Shown here: piece after piece, positions 41,791 to 53,669 of the stretch | Numbering within the stretch: position 1 is the stretch's first letter | How the letters are laid out: each line of letters starts with the position of its first letter | Assembly (NCBI RefSeq): GCF_040581485.1 | Contig: NC_090131.1 | Location: forward strand, 9,548,001 to 9,612,000 | From: Linepithema humile | Lineage: Eukaryota; Arthropoda; Insecta; Hymenoptera; Formicidae | Direction of reading: 5' to 3' | DNA length: 64,000 nucleotides | Notes under the pieces: model-generated | Told to the model about the DNA's origin: nothing | Database searches by the model: none | What the model saw: the letters and a program-made list of their open reading frames with translations, nothing else | Translations under genes and position numbers: made by a program

Positions 41791-43389
41791 AGAGCTGCCA
41801 GTTTTCCCCGGAGAGCTCCACACGCACACAACCGAAACCCGCTGACGTCACGTGTCCGTGTGCGCTCGGCTGTCGACTGGTAGAAGTGAGCGGACCTATG
41901 TCTTGTATCTCCTTCCCACCAAGCCTAGCATCAAACCGGTTTTGATGCTCGCACCATTTCTTCTACCAAGCGTTGGCAGCGAAAATGCTTTCCCGAATTT
42001 CTCCACGCGACTAAGTCGACTAGCGGCGTGTTGCTTTTGCTCGACGCGATATTTTTTCTAAGATTTACAGTTTTTTATGAAATATATATCATATTCATAT
42101 TAATAAAATATTTTAACATTATGTATTTGCAGAATATGATTTTTCACGTTAATGTATAAAATAAGAATAAAGTAATAAAAATTATATATCGCAATATATA
42201 AACAAAACAAGTAACATTTCTACAATTTTAGTAGAAAAACATTTTTCCTATTAAAATATATTAACATGAGTTAATTGCGATAAAAATAAGCTTTAAACAT
42301 ATTTAATATATTATTAATTTATTTATATGTTCTAATTTTACACATTAACGTGAAAAATCACATTATAAATGCATAATATCTTTTGTAAATAGCAAGATAC
42401 ATTGAGAAGTAAAGGAAAGAATTGATTGAAAATAAAAGAAACATGTTTTTACTTAAAAAATATTTATGACTATCTTATTTAACACAAAAGTAATCTGAAC
42501 AAAGCATACCAATGTGATTATACATCGGATAGTTTAGTATTTTAACTTTATTTTAACCATTTTAATATAGTGGTCTTCCGCACCACCCAAGAGGTGGATC
42601 TTTGCCAGGAACCCTATTGTATCACTTTTCATTTTTCTTTATACATTACCTTTATATAGATATGGTGTCGTTTGCAAACAAGATACTTATCATACTCTTG
42701 TCGGTCATAAATGTGGTGTCATTTGTAGACAAGATACTTGTTACATATCGTTTACAAGTGTGTCATTTGCAGACAAAATATTTGTTACATGCCTGTCGTT
42801 TATAAGTGTGGTGTCCTTTGTGGACATATTAATAAAATTTTATTTATCTTAATTAAAAATGATAAGGGTCAACAAATAATAAAATGATAAAAGGAAAGGA
42901 GCAATAGGAATCAAAACGCTAGATTTTAGTGCGAACGAATTGTATTGAGTATTAATTGTATTGAGTTATAATAACATTAGTATAAACAGACATTTTATAG
43001 CCTGTCATCAGGCTATCCTTAGTGTGAAATAAATAAAATACATATGAAAATGCACGCTGATTTACATTAAGATCTGAGTTAAAACAAATATAATTTAGAC
43101 GCAAGATTTGTTGTAAAATTAATAAAAAAAGTTAGTTTTAACATTGATATAATCAATGTTAGCTCGTCGGTTTTACAAATAAAAACTCGTCGGTTTTACA
43201 AATAAAAGATAAAAGAAAAAAATTTTAAATTAAAAATTTGTCAAAAATTTTATTAAAAAAGTTAATTAAAATAAAATAAAATAATAAAATTAATTAAAAT
43301 CATTTAATATTCGAGATAAACAAGTTAAAGAAAAGTTAGTTAATAAAAAAATAATAAAATAAAATAAAATAAAATTTATAAAATTTATG

Positions 43390-43586
43390 TTAAGATAAAT
43401 AATAGTTTTTTATTATTGTATGACCTCTTCCTCGACTGCCTCTTCTGTTCCCCCGGCCACCTCTGTTGTTTTGGCCTCCTCTTCTTGTTATTCCAGAAGG
43501 ACCTGGTCTAACATGATTGTCATATTGTAAATTTCGCCGAGCGTACCACCGTGCACGCGACCAACCACCTTCTCTTCTTTTTTTTT
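43390..43586 (-). pseudogene. RGG-box exon, left arm copy
   Basis: After an acceptor (ttttttag) the minus strand encodes GGWSRARWYARRN, then RRGGQNNRGGRGNRRGSRGR, GHTIIKNYYLS and stop. It matches the last exon of the gene at 47650-48191 at both ends (SRARWY; RGH-IIK-YY). No upstream coding exon lies in this arm, so it is an incomplete copy. Confidence 0.65.
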
Positions 43587-43694
43587 CTAAAAATAAACAC
43601 ATTTATAGATTAATAATTTAAAACAATTATGCATATGAATAAATCATTTAGTTACAAAAAAATAAATAAATATCAATATATATGAAAGAGGCTA

Positions 43695-43965
43695 ATGGAG
43701 CCACCGCTGGTTGTTAGTACGAATTTTTTTATCTCTTATATTTTTTCTCTCGTTTTCCTTCCTTTCAAATAACTTGCTTACTTTAATCATACATTCCGAT
43801 TCTTGAATAATAAGATCGATGTATGCAATTCTCGTACACTTTAGTGTCTCGAATCTGAGATCAGTGTACATTTTAATGTCTCAATGCAGACGAATCAAGT
43901 TTCTATACAAAACATAAAAAATTTTGCATTAACAACCAACGGTAGCTTCATTAGCCTCTTTCATA
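43695..43965. mobile_element. SINE-like copy in the palindrome loop
   Basis: Ends gccaccgctggttgtta and its complement-like ttaacaaccaacggtagc. The interior matches 9290-9480 (cgtacactttagtgtctcga, cattccgattctt) without the tRNA-like part. Confidence 0.65.
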
Positions 43966-44059
43966 TATATTGATATTTATTTATTTTTTTGTAACTAAAT
44001 GATTTATTCATATGCATAATTGTTTTAAATTATTAATCTATAAATGTGTTTATTTTTAG

Positions 44060-44257
44060 AAAAAAAAAAGAAGAGAAGGTGGTTGGTCGCGTGCACGGTG
44101 GTACGCTCGGCGAAATTTACAATATGACAATCATGTTAGACCAGGTCCTTCTGGAATAACAAGAAGAGGAGGCCAAAACAACAGAGGTGGCCGGGGGAAC
44201 AGAAGAGGCAGTCGAGGAAGAGGTCATACAATAATAAAAAACTATTATTTATCTTAA
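44060..44257 (+). pseudogene. RGG-box exon, right arm copy
   Basis: Mirror copy of 43390-43586 with a slightly longer A run after the acceptor (tatttttag). It encodes the same GGWSRARWY ... GRGHTIIKNYYLS and TAA at 44255-44257. Confidence 0.65.
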
Positions 44258-45843
44258 CATAAATTTTATAAATTTTATTTTATTTTATTTTATTATTTTT
44301 TTATTAACTAACTTTTCTTTAACTTGTTGATCTCGAATATTAAATGATTTTAATTAATTTTATTATTTTATTTTATTTTAATTAACTCTTTTAATAAAAT
44401 TTTTGACAAATTTTTAATTTAAAATTTTTTTCTTTTATCTTTTATTTGTAAAACCGACGAGTTTTTATTTGTAAAACCGACGAGCTAACATTGATTATAT
44501 CAATGTTAAAACTAACTTTTTTTATTAATTTTACAACAAATCTTGCGTCTAAATTATATTTGTTTTAACTCAGATCTTAATGTAAATCAGCGTGCGTTTT
44601 CATATGTATTTTATTTATTTCACACTAAGGATAGCCTGATGACAGGCTATAAAATGTCTGTTTATACTAATGTTATTATAACTCAATACAAGTTCGTTCG
44701 CACTAAAATCTAGCGTTTTGATTCCTATTGCTCCTTTCCTTTTATAATTTTATTATTTGTTGACCCTTATCATTTTTAATTAAGATAAATAAAATTTCAT
44801 TAATATGTCCACAAAGGACACCACACTTATAAACGACAGGCATGTAACAAATATTTTGTCTGCAAATGACACACTTGTAAACGATATGTAACAAGTATCT
44901 TGTCTACAAATGACACCACATTTATGACCGACAAGAGTATGATAAGTATCTTGTTTGCAAACGACACCATATCTATATAAAGGTAATGTATAAAGAAAAA
45001 TGAAAAGTGATACAATAGGGTTCCTGGCGAAGATCCACCTCTTGGGTGGTGCGGAAGACCACTATATTAAAATGGTTAAAATAAAGTTAAAATACTAAAC
45101 TATCCGATGTATAATCACATTGGTATGCTTTGTTCAGATTACTTTTGTGTTAAATAAGATAGTCATAAATATTTTTTAAGTAAAAACATGTTTCTTTTAT
45201 TTTCAATCAATTCTTTCCTTTACTTCTCAATGTATCTTGCTATTTACAAAAGATATTATGCATTTATAATGTGATTTTTCACGTTAATGTGTAAAATTGG
45301 AACATATAAATAAATTAATAATATATTAAATATGTTTAAAGCTTATTTTTGTCGCAATTAACTCATGTTAATATATTTTAATAGGAAAAATGTTTTTCTA
45401 CTAAAATTGTAGAAATGTTACTTGTTTTGTTTATATATTGCGATATATAATTTTTATTACTTTATTCTTATTTTATACATTAACGTGAAAAATCATATTC
45501 TGCAAATACATAATGTTAAAATATTTTATTAATATGAATATGATATATATTTCATAAAAGACTGTAAATCTTAGAAAAAATATCGCGTCGAGCGAAAGCA
45601 ACACGCCGCTAGTCGACTTAGTCGCGTGGAGAAATTCGGGAAAGCATTTTTGCTGCCAACGCTTGGCAGAAGAAATGGTGCGAGCATCAAAACCGGTTTG
45701 ATGCTAGGCTTGGTGGGAAGGAGATACAAGACATAGGTCCGCTCACTTCTACCAGTCGACAGCCAAGCGCACACGGACACGTGACGTCAGCGGGTTTCGG
45801 TTGTGTGCGTGTGGAGCTCTCCGGGGAAAACTGGCAGCTCTGG

Positions 45844-46002
45844 ACTGACTTCGGATCGGCAAGCATCGGCGGTTTCGGCGGCGAGCCCCCCACAAAACGG
45901 AAATTCGGAACGGTCGGGTGTGGGGGTCTTTTCGGCGATTGACCGCCGTTATTTTCGATAAAAGTTTATCGGCGCTCGATGCGCCCTTGGTGCAATGCTG
46001 CC
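45844..46002. other. GC-rich family core between the two foldbacks
   Basis: On the minus strand: ccaagggcgcatcgagcg, cggcggtcaatcgcc, gacccccacacccgaccg, ccgccgatgcttgccgat. The same core occurs split around the 54501-56605 palindrome (54395-54500 and 56606-56640), showing the family's original continuity. Confidence 0.7.
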
Positions 46003-47113
46003 AGAAACGAGCGGCGGCATCACACTAATACAACCGAGAACCGATGACGTCACCCTATCCGTGTGAGCTCGACCCGGTCGACCAATGGAAGAGAACGCCG
46101 TCTCCCTTCCACCGAGCCGACGCAACAGACGATAAATGCTAAGAAGTAAGTGTTTCTAAGGCATGTGGCTGGAATATGAAAAATCCCGTGTTCGAGATTT
46201 GCTTCTCGCAACTTTCTTTTCTTTTTTCCGCATTTGTTTCTAACAGTGTAAATTATCAAATAATCTTTTTTTTGCTTAAAAAATAATAGTTTATATTTAT
46301 TAATAATATTCGCATATGTTAAAACTAACAATTTTTGAAATAATTCAGATTTGCTATTGTCAATAGAAAAATGAAGTTATTTTGCAATATTGCAACAAAG
46401 TGTAAATTTAACATATACTATGTTCTTGCCATTCGCCTTATTCGTTTAGCCATGCTTGCTTTGGCATTTATGTCTATCGACTCGAAAGATTTTACATACC
46501 TGTAAAACTTTTAATTATTTCCCAACTTACAATTAGTCACTCGCGTCCTGATATTTTTTCTCCCGTTCAATAATTTTCTATTCGTACATTCGGAGAATCC
46601 GAATAGTGAGATCAATAATGTACTTAATTTTCGTACACTCTAGTATCTCAATCTGAGATCGGTGTACATTTTAACGTGTCAAATGTAGACGAATTATTTC
46701 TATATAAAAGATAATTAAAATTTTCACACCAACAATCTATGATATATGCTCCATATGCCATATTATATTTTATTCCATTTTTAATCATTTATTTTAAACT
46801 ACTGCATATTAGCAAAAGTTACTGTACTATGGAGATGAGTGGAGGAGACGGTAACATATATTATAAATGCAGTCAGATTTATTGTACTCTTGTTAAAATA
46901 TTGTAAAAATAATGTATTATTAGTAATTATAATAGTATTTATTAGTAATTATAATAGTATTATTAATAGTGGTCTTCCGCACCACCTTCGAGGTTCCACT
47001 AACGGCGCGTTAGGTTTTTTTAGTGGACCTTCGCCAGGAGCCCTATTATACCACATTTCATTAATCTTTCTATATATTTCTTTTATACATATGTGATGTC
47101 ATTTGCAGACATG
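46003..47113 (+). repeat. Left 1.11-kb inverted arm
   Basis: Complement of 49506-50618 with few differences (for example gacgtcatc here versus gatgtcatc in the other arm). It contains a SINE-like relic at 46535-46742. Confidence 0.9.
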
Positions 47114-47269
47114 TTAGTAATATTTTATTTATCTATAAATATGTGACGGGATAGAGAGTTAGCACGAGATAATTTATTTTATTTGAAATTTTATTTTATA
47201 TATATGTAAAATAAATCTTAATATAAAATTATCACAATATGACTAGTCAATATATATTTATTATAATGT

Positions 47270-47640
47270 TATCACATAAATTAGATTAAAAAACATATTA
47301 TTAATAATAATAATAAATCAATAAAAAAAATATAAAATAAAAATATAAATAAAAAATTAAAAAATAATAAAAATATCGTCAAAAATAATAAAAATATAAA
47401 TAAAAAAAAATATAAGTATATTGTATAAGTAATATAAGTTAAAAAATAAAAATATAAATAAAAAATAGAAAAGATATTAAAAAATAAAAATATAAGTATA
47501 TTGTATAAGTAAATAAGTTAAAAAATAATAAAAATATAAATAAAAAATACAAAAAAAATATAAAAAAATAAAAGTTTGTTAAAAAAATAAAATTAATATT
47601 AATATGAAATTAATATATAAAATTATTTTTATATTTATCT
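47270..47640. repeat. A-rich low-complexity stretch
   Basis: Irregular repeats of aaaaataaaaatataaata. It lies just downstream of the RGG gene's stop and may act as its 3' region. Confidence 0.8.
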
Positions 47641-47649
47641 AATATTTTT

Positions 47650-48191
47650 TTAATTTATATAATATTTTTTTATTATGATATGGCCTCTTCCGCCCTGGCC
47701 ACCTCTCGGTCCCCACCCATCTCTGCCACCCCATCCACCTCTGCCGCTCCATCCACCTCTGCCTCCCCATCCACCTCTGCCTCCCCATCCACCTCTGCCT
47801 CCCCATTCACTTCTTCCACCTCGCTGGTGATACCAGCGAGCGCGAGACTTTCCGCCTCCTCTCCTTTTTTCTAAAAAATAAGCACATTTACAGATAAGTA
47901 CTATATTAAATAAAACAATCATGCATATAAATTAATCATTTAGTTACAAAAAATAAAAAAAAAAAATAATGTACCTCTTGTTTGTTCCTCCGGCTGCTGC
48001 TGCTCTTGGATATTTTCTGTGTTTGTATTTTGCTGCTGCTGCTGCTGCGTTGTTGCACCACTACTTATTAACAAATGCAGCTGCTGCTGCATTTGTACCA
48101 ATTTTTCTTGTTGATGCAACATTTGTTGCATCAACTGTTGTACAGCAGCATCTTTTTCCTCCAGCGTCATACTTTCCACTCTTTGTGTCAT
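47650..48191 (-). CDS. Gln-rich coiled-coil/RGG-box protein of a foldback element
   Basis: Minus strand, exons 48191-47975 and 47870-47650, GT-AG borders and matching phase 1, giving 145 residues. Start ATG 48191 lies 5 nt after an acceptor (tttttgcag), so a non-coding leader exon is likely upstream. Exon a: MTQRVESMTLEEKDAAVQQL followed by Gln/Leu-rich heptads (residues ~10-45, a coiled coil) and a poly-Gln stretch. Exon b: EKRRGGGKSRARWYHQRGGR, then five GGRGGW-type repeats of 18 bp, and GGRGHIIIKKYYIN at the end. RGG boxes bind RNA or structured DNA and drive condensation; here the role is unknown. SRARWY and RGH-IIK-YY are preserved in the subfamily II copies, suggesting past selection on the protein. 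Possible jobs: nucleic-acid chaperone or ORF1-like protein for the element, or a captured host gene. Confidence 0.72.
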
Positions 48192-48970
48192 GTCCTCTGC
48201 AAAAATTAATATATATTTATTAAATTAGTAATACATTTATGAGTTTAAAAAAAATAAAAACTGTTATATATGTATAAGAGAGGAGAAAGAAACTAAAGAT
48301 TAAACATTTTGCTAACAAAATAAATAACATGAAAAACGCTAGAAGAATTATGAGCTACAGCTAAATAATATGTGTTAACCTTTCTTATATTTACAAAATT
48401 GTCTTTAAGAATATAAACAGTTGACTATTCGACCATTCTCAATATACATAAAATTAAAAGAATCAGCAATTTTAATATTCAAAATACATAAAATTAAAAA
48501 TTTTAATCTTTAAGCAAGATTTAATGTAAATTTTTTTAAAAAGCTATGCTACTTGAGAAACTTGCAACATAGAAACAATAGATTGAGATTAGCGATTATT
48601 GGAGTAACGTTATATTATAATAAAGATTCTCTACGTAGAATAGAGAAAATATTAGGAATAGGAATAAATATTAAATATTAGGAAAATCAAATTGGAATTA
48701 TTTTATTTGAAATAAGATAACGAAATGTATTAATTATTCCTAATTCTTAACACATAATTCTAGTCATAATCAATCTAATCATCACTCTTATGCCGTTTTC
48801 CATATTATTTAATTAAAAATTTTATTTTTAATTAATAAATAATAATAATTTATATCTCTTATGATGATTTTAATAATAATTTAATTTTCTATTTACGATC
48901 CATATTTCGCAATATTCTTCAAATCGACTTTTCCGTCAAGTGTATTAACTGATAAGGAACCGAAGGAACT

Positions 48971-49002
48971 AGTCTGATCTCTGTTTGTACGCGACTTATA
49001 AA
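48971..49002 (-). promoter_or_regulatory. Candidate promoter of the RGG gene
   Basis: On the minus strand TTTATAAG (49002-48995) is followed about 24 bp later by ATCAGACT (48978-48971), an initiator-like match. It lies 780 bp upstream of the ATG; a leader intron ending at tttttgcag (about 48197) would connect them. Confidence 0.45.
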
Positions 49003-49302
49003 CACAATTGAGGACGCGGATCAACGAAATCGCTCTGCGCTCGAAATCGTGTAAAAATATCGTCTAAACGTCTCGAAGCATGAAAATTTTGAAAGTCGCA
49101 AAATTAATTTTTTTTAAACATAGGCTTGTAGAGAATGATGAGACGAAACTTTTTTCTATTTGCAGTTTTTTTGTTCGATGCTTATTTTTAATAATAAAAA
49201 TAAAAAATTGAAAAATTTTTATTCCCAAATTCAATAAGATTTTAAGATATAAATCGTCGTAATTTTGCCAAATTTTGTTGAAATTGTTTAAAATTTGGTA
49301 TA

Positions 49303-49506
49303 TCTGCAAATGACACTACACTTGTAAATGACAAGAGTAAAAAGAGTATCTTGTCTGCAAATGACACCACACTTGTAAATGACAAGAGTAAAAAGAGTAT
49401 CTTGTCTGCAAATGAAACCGCACTTGTAAATGACAAGAGTAAAAAGAGTATCTTGTCTGCAAATGACACCGCACTTGTAAATGACAAGTGTAAAAAAAGT
49501 ATTTTG
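49303..49506. repeat. Four 51-bp tandem repeats
   Basis: Units start at 49303, 49354, 49405 and 49456 and continue into the arm at 49507. Each carries tctgcaaatgaca, cacttgtaaatgacaag and agtatcttg. Related, more diverged units occur in the arms of 41791-45843 (near 42660-42830 and 44820-44975). Subterminal repeats of this kind often bind transposase. Confidence 0.88.
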
Positions 49507-50618
49507 TCTGCAAATGACATCACATATGTATAAAAGAAATATATAGAAAGATTAATGAAATGTGGTATAATAGGGCTCCTGGCGAAGGTCCACTAAAAAA
49601 ACCTAACGCGCCGTTAGTGGAACCTCGAAGGTGGTGCGGAAGACCACTATTAATAATACTATTATAATTACTAATAAATACTATTATAATTACTAATAAT
49701 ACATTATTTTTACAATATTTTAACAAGAGTACAATAAATCTGATTGCATTTATAATATATGTTACCGTCTCCTCCACTCATCTCCATAGTACAGTAACTT
49801 TTGCTAATATGCAGTAGTTTAAAATAAATGATTAAAAATGGAATAAAATATAATATGGCATATGGAGCATATATCATAGATTGTTGGTGTGAAAATTTTA
49901 ATTATCTTTTATATAGAAATAATTCGTCTACATTTGACACGTTAAAATGTACACCGATCTCAGATTGAGATACTAGAGTGTACGAAAATTAAGTACATTA
50001 TTGATCTCACTATTCGGATTCTCCGAATGTACGAATAGAAAATTATTGAACGGGAGAAAAAATATCAGGACGCGAGTGACTAATTGTAAGTTGGGAAATA
50101 ATTAAAAGTTTTACAGGTATGTAAAATCTTTCGAGTCGATAGACATAAATGCCAAAGCAAGCATGGCTAAACGAATAAGGCGAATGGCAAGAACATAGTA
50201 TATGTTAAATTTACACTTTGTTGCAATATTGCAAAATAACTTCATTTTTCTATTGACAATAGCAAATCTGAATTATTTCAAAAATTGTTAGTTTTAACAT
50301 ATGCGAATATTATTAATAAATATAAACTATTATTTTTTAAGCAAAAAAAAGATTATTTGATAATTTACACTGTTAGAAACAAATGCGGAAAAAAGAAAAG
50401 AAAGTTGCGAGAAGCAAATCTCGAACACGGGATTTTTCATATTCCAGCCACATGCCTTAGAAACACTTACTTCTTAGCATTTATCGTCTGTTGCGTCGGC
50501 TCGGTGGAAGGGAGACGGCGTTCTCTTCCATTGGTCGACCGGGTCGAGCTCACACGGATAGGGTGATGTCATCGGTTCTCGGTTGTATTAGTGTGATGCC
50601 GCCGCTCGTTTCTGGCAG
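49506..50618 (-). repeat. Right 1.11-kb inverted arm
   Basis: Complement of 46003-47113. It contains a SINE-like relic at 49870-50085. Similarity stops at ctggcagcattg (50618). Confidence 0.9.
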
Positions 50619-51649
50619 CATTGCCTTGGTGGGCTACGGACGATGGTCGGTCCGTAGCCGTAACGATGCAGCTTGCGGGCTGCACCGTTACACATATAGA
50701 AACACATGTGCAAAAGACACGTACACTGTATAAGAAAAAAAGAGTACTACGAAAAGTGTCTTTTTTTTATGAGGGTATTTTACGTGCTATTAACCGTATT
50801 ATTATTTTTCGGTTTTTTTGACAGATACGGAAAGTGTCAACGTTACAACAGGTTAGACGGCAAACGCGGCTCATACGCACACATCGTGTATGTGTGTTAT
50901 ATGGCGTCTCTCTGATATTATCCGGAATCTAATTTATTGCTGTTTTTTCGTCTGTTATACCGATATTGGGCGCACACATATATAAAAATTGTCGGACAGA
51001 AATATCTTTTACATTAGACTTTTCAGCCCAATTTTAATGGTTCCATAACATTCTATTCTGCAATTCGCAATTCGGGCTGCACTTATTCAGCGTCTTAAAG
51101 TGACTGAACTTTTATAAAAAATGAAAATAGATAGCTCTATACAATATGTTATCCTATGAGCAGAATAGAAATTAATGAATGAAAATTAATTTTTTTTCCG
51201 AATAAAGTCAAGCACTCTGAATTCCGTTTTTGTGTACACTTTAATCCTGCAAAAGGATTTACAATTCTATGCAGCAATAAAAAGATATTTTTGTGCAAAA
51301 AAATATAATATCTGACTGGTAAAACAAATCACTCCAGCATCCTCTTAAGTTCGATTCTCAGCGTTCACGGAGATAATTAAATGTTAAGTTTTAAAATTGA
51401 TTTTGCTATTTAATAATTTAAAATTAAAAAATTGCACAAAATTTATTACTGAACAGATAACAAAATTTATTAATTATTTTTTTTATTTTTTTATTTTTTT
51501 TTATTTATTTATTATTTATTTTATCTATTTCTTTTTTTTTGTTTAGAATCGGACCTAAACATATTAATTTATTTTTCTTGTTTTGATCTTCTGAACACAT
51601 CCTCAAAATATTTCTCTTTTCTCCCGAAACATCCTGTATACACATAATT
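50619..51649. other. Non-coding region with shared fragments
   Basis: ccttggtgggctacggacga (50621) recurs inverted near 54380. 50905-50965 matches the complement of 13888-13948, the target region of the Copia element. No gene seen. Confidence 0.55.
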
Positions 51650-51798
51650 AAAGCTGGGAATTATATGCACGCAAAAACAAGAATATATGCACAAAATTTG
51701 GTAAAAATATGCAGAAATATTAGGAAATAATGCAAAAATTTGCAAAAATATACAATATATACAAATAAACAATATATACAATATATAATATTTATTAA

Positions 51799-52175
51799 AT
51801 GAAAAGCACAGAAAGGAAGAATTGCGAAAATATAATAAAATAAACAAATAAAAAAAGGAAAAAAATACATAAAATAGTATTAACACAAAACGAACTTATT
51901 TGAATATAAAACTAAATCTAGAATATTTAATTTCTTACAGAATTGTAAATACTAACAATGAGATGTTTGCATAAGATGCAAAAAATATGTAATGTATACA
52001 TTTATTAAATGAAAAGCACAGAAAGAAATAATTGCAAAAATATAATAGAATAAACAAATAAATTAACTTTAAGCAAAAAATATATAAAATAGTATTAACA
52101 CAAAACGAAATTATTTGAATACAAAACTAGATTTTGAATATTTAATTTTTCACAGAATTGTAAATAATAATAATA
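51799..52175. repeat. Direct duplication of the transposase 3' end
   Basis: 51799-51957 and 52008-52175 are about 160-bp direct repeats (gaaaagcacagaaag, tagtattaacacaaaacga, ttaattt...cacagaattgtaaat). The second copy includes the transposase stop codon; the first is a partial duplicate beyond it. Confidence 0.8.
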
Positions 52176-53430
52176 AGATGCTTTTCCAAATTCTCAACCA
52201 AGAAAGATTGCCTGCGATCCGACAATATCTGCTTATAGGCCGAAAAACTTCTTTCTACATCAACAGATGTAATTGGCGCATACTTAAATTTGCAGATAAT
52301 TGAGGGACTCATTTGAATACTTTCCTCATGGTTTCCTTGCAATACATTGGATATTTTAGTAAACTGAGTAAACCCTTTATTTTTTCTTAAAACTTCTCCT
52401 AATTTAGTTTTAATCCGTTGTCCTATTGTACCTTTGACGTTGTTGATTCTGTTTTTGAAGCTTTGAATCAATTCTATAGATTCAGAGAGTTCCATGCCTC
52501 GAGTTTCTAGTTTCGTTAGCAATTCGCTGATAAAACCATAATTTGCTTTAATAAAAGCTAACTCTTGAGGTAGTTGCGCTTTATTTAATATATTTTTGCA
52601 ATCTGTAATTACTGCCGAATCATCAAAAAAAGAACACACTATTTCTTTTATCGTTTCGAAGTTCTCCGCATAAAATAAAGTCGCATCAAGCCACGTACCC
52701 CATCTTGTAATTACGGGTTGTGGTGGAAGGAACAGCCCAGGGAGTTTATCTTTATAATGTTGGACTCGTAGCGGTGCTTTGATAAATACTTTTTTCGTCT
52801 TATTGACCATTCTATTAATATCAAGAAATTCATTGCGTATTTCTTCCGCTATTCTGTTAATTCCATGGGCCAAACATGTAACGTGGATCAAATTACTGTA
52901 AAAAATCTTCAAATTTTGTGCTGACTTTACCATATACGCCGCAGCGTCTGACAATATCAGTAACACGTTCTCACTTGGAACAGCATTTGGTAGATAAAAC
53001 CTTGTTAAACAATCGTTTACAAATCTTGAGATAATTACATTATTTGTTTTGTCTAATTCTTGTGCACCAATTAAATACGATTTTCCGGCGTAATTTTTAT
53101 TTAAAATACCGATTAATAAATTGGCAATATATCGTCTACAAGTATCTGTTGTTTCATCTACAACAATGTAAATGTTGTTGTTGCTGATTGCATCTTTAAT
53201 TTTGGCCATTGTTTCCTGAAACACTATATTTACGTATTTGTTTCTTATGGTGTTGCGATCAGCTATTGAAAATTTAGTGTACTTTCCCAAAAATGTTGTA
53301 AACATTGTGTTATCTAATTTCGCTAGCGGAATAGTTGCACTAATTAAAGCATTGCATAAGTCAAAATGGAAAGATTCCTGTTCTTTGTTTTTAGATGTTG
53401 AAGCAAACGATTGATTTAAAGTAAGTTGTG
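52142..53430 (-). CDS. hAT transposase, main exon
   Basis: 428 codons after an acceptor (aaaacttag) at 53431; the first in-frame Met is at about 53305. It contains the RNase-H-like core of small BED-finger hAT proteins: NNIYIVVDETTDTCRRYIA, LLILSDAAAYMVKSA, VTCLAHGINRIAEEIR and VITRWGTWLDAT. It ends with the hAT dimerisation motif KYAPITSVDVERSFSAYKQI and LENLEKHLIIII-like helix. Resembles CGGBP1-related hAT proteins of insects. Uninterrupted. Upstream is a BED-finger-like exon whose splice phase does not match, so the 5' part is uncertain. Confidence 0.85.
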
Positions 53431-53570
53431 CTAAGTTTTAAAATTTTATTGAATTATTTTTATACAAACTAGTGCCAAGATGCTGCGTTATTTGAAATTT
53501 TTTATTGCATGATACCTAAAATAAATAATAAATTGACAAAAAAATAATAAAACGTGAAAAAAAAACTTAC

Positions 53571-53669
53571 AGTTTTACTGCAATATTTGCAGAATACACT
53601 GCCTTTATCTAAATAGAGTTCGGGGTAATCTTTTATCTACAGCGATACAAGTAAATTTGACTTCGGCAT
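53571..53669 (-). pseudogene. BED-finger exon of the hAT gene, with stop
   Basis: ATG 53669 gives MPKSNLLVSL, then TAG, then IKDYPELYLDKGSVFCKYCS up to ACT|GTAAGT. The FCKYC pair is the first half of a BED zinc finger. The in-frame TAG and a phase mismatch with the next exon suggest this copy lost its N-terminus. Confidence 0.6.

Larger units (their letters stand above)
41791..45843. mobile_element. 4-kb near-perfect palindrome (foldback subfamily II)
   Basis: Left arm 41791 to about 43720 and right arm about 43945 to 45843 are inverted copies with only scattered differences (for example a ~15-bp indel near 42945). The loop (43720-43945) is a truncated SINE-like copy. Each arm contains the shared core agtggtcttccgcaccaccc, four related tcatttgcagacaa-type motifs, and an RGG-box exon. 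The left arm joins truncated Gypsy sequence at 41791. The right arm continues outward for another ~160 bp of family sequence, so the left arm is the shortened one. Confidence 0.9.
46003..50618 (-). mobile_element. Long-TIR foldback element with RGG-protein gene (subfamily I)
   Basis: About 4.6 kb with 1.11-kb inverted arms (46003-47113 and 49506-50618) that differ at only a few positions. The interior (2.4 kb) has a minus-strand promoter, a two-exon gene (47650-48191), an A-rich low-complexity stretch (47270-47640) and four 51-bp tandem repeats next to the right arm. It shares the agtggtcttccgcaccacc core and tcatttgcagaca motifs with the palindrome at 41791-45843. No transposase recognised. 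Very long, internally repetitive inverted ends recall Foldback/Galileo-type elements. Confidence 0.85.

Noticed and set aside
42602..45015. Matching hydrophobic open frames in the two palindrome arms
   Set aside because: Translations of the tandem motif sequence, mirrored by the palindrome; no start context or domain.
47680..47874. Ser/Thr/Ala-rich plus-strand open frame
   Set aside because: Antisense shadow of the RGG repeats.
47969..48223. Plus-strand frame rich in alanine and leucine
   Set aside because: Antisense of the poly-Gln coding exon.
49303..49530. CRISPR-like array
   Set aside because: Regular 51-bp period, but the whole unit repeats with no unique spacers, in a eukaryotic transposon.
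46050..50566. Matching 93-codon frames in the arms of the long-TIR element
   Set aside because: Mirror copies within the inverted arms; no recognisable domain and no splice or promoter context.
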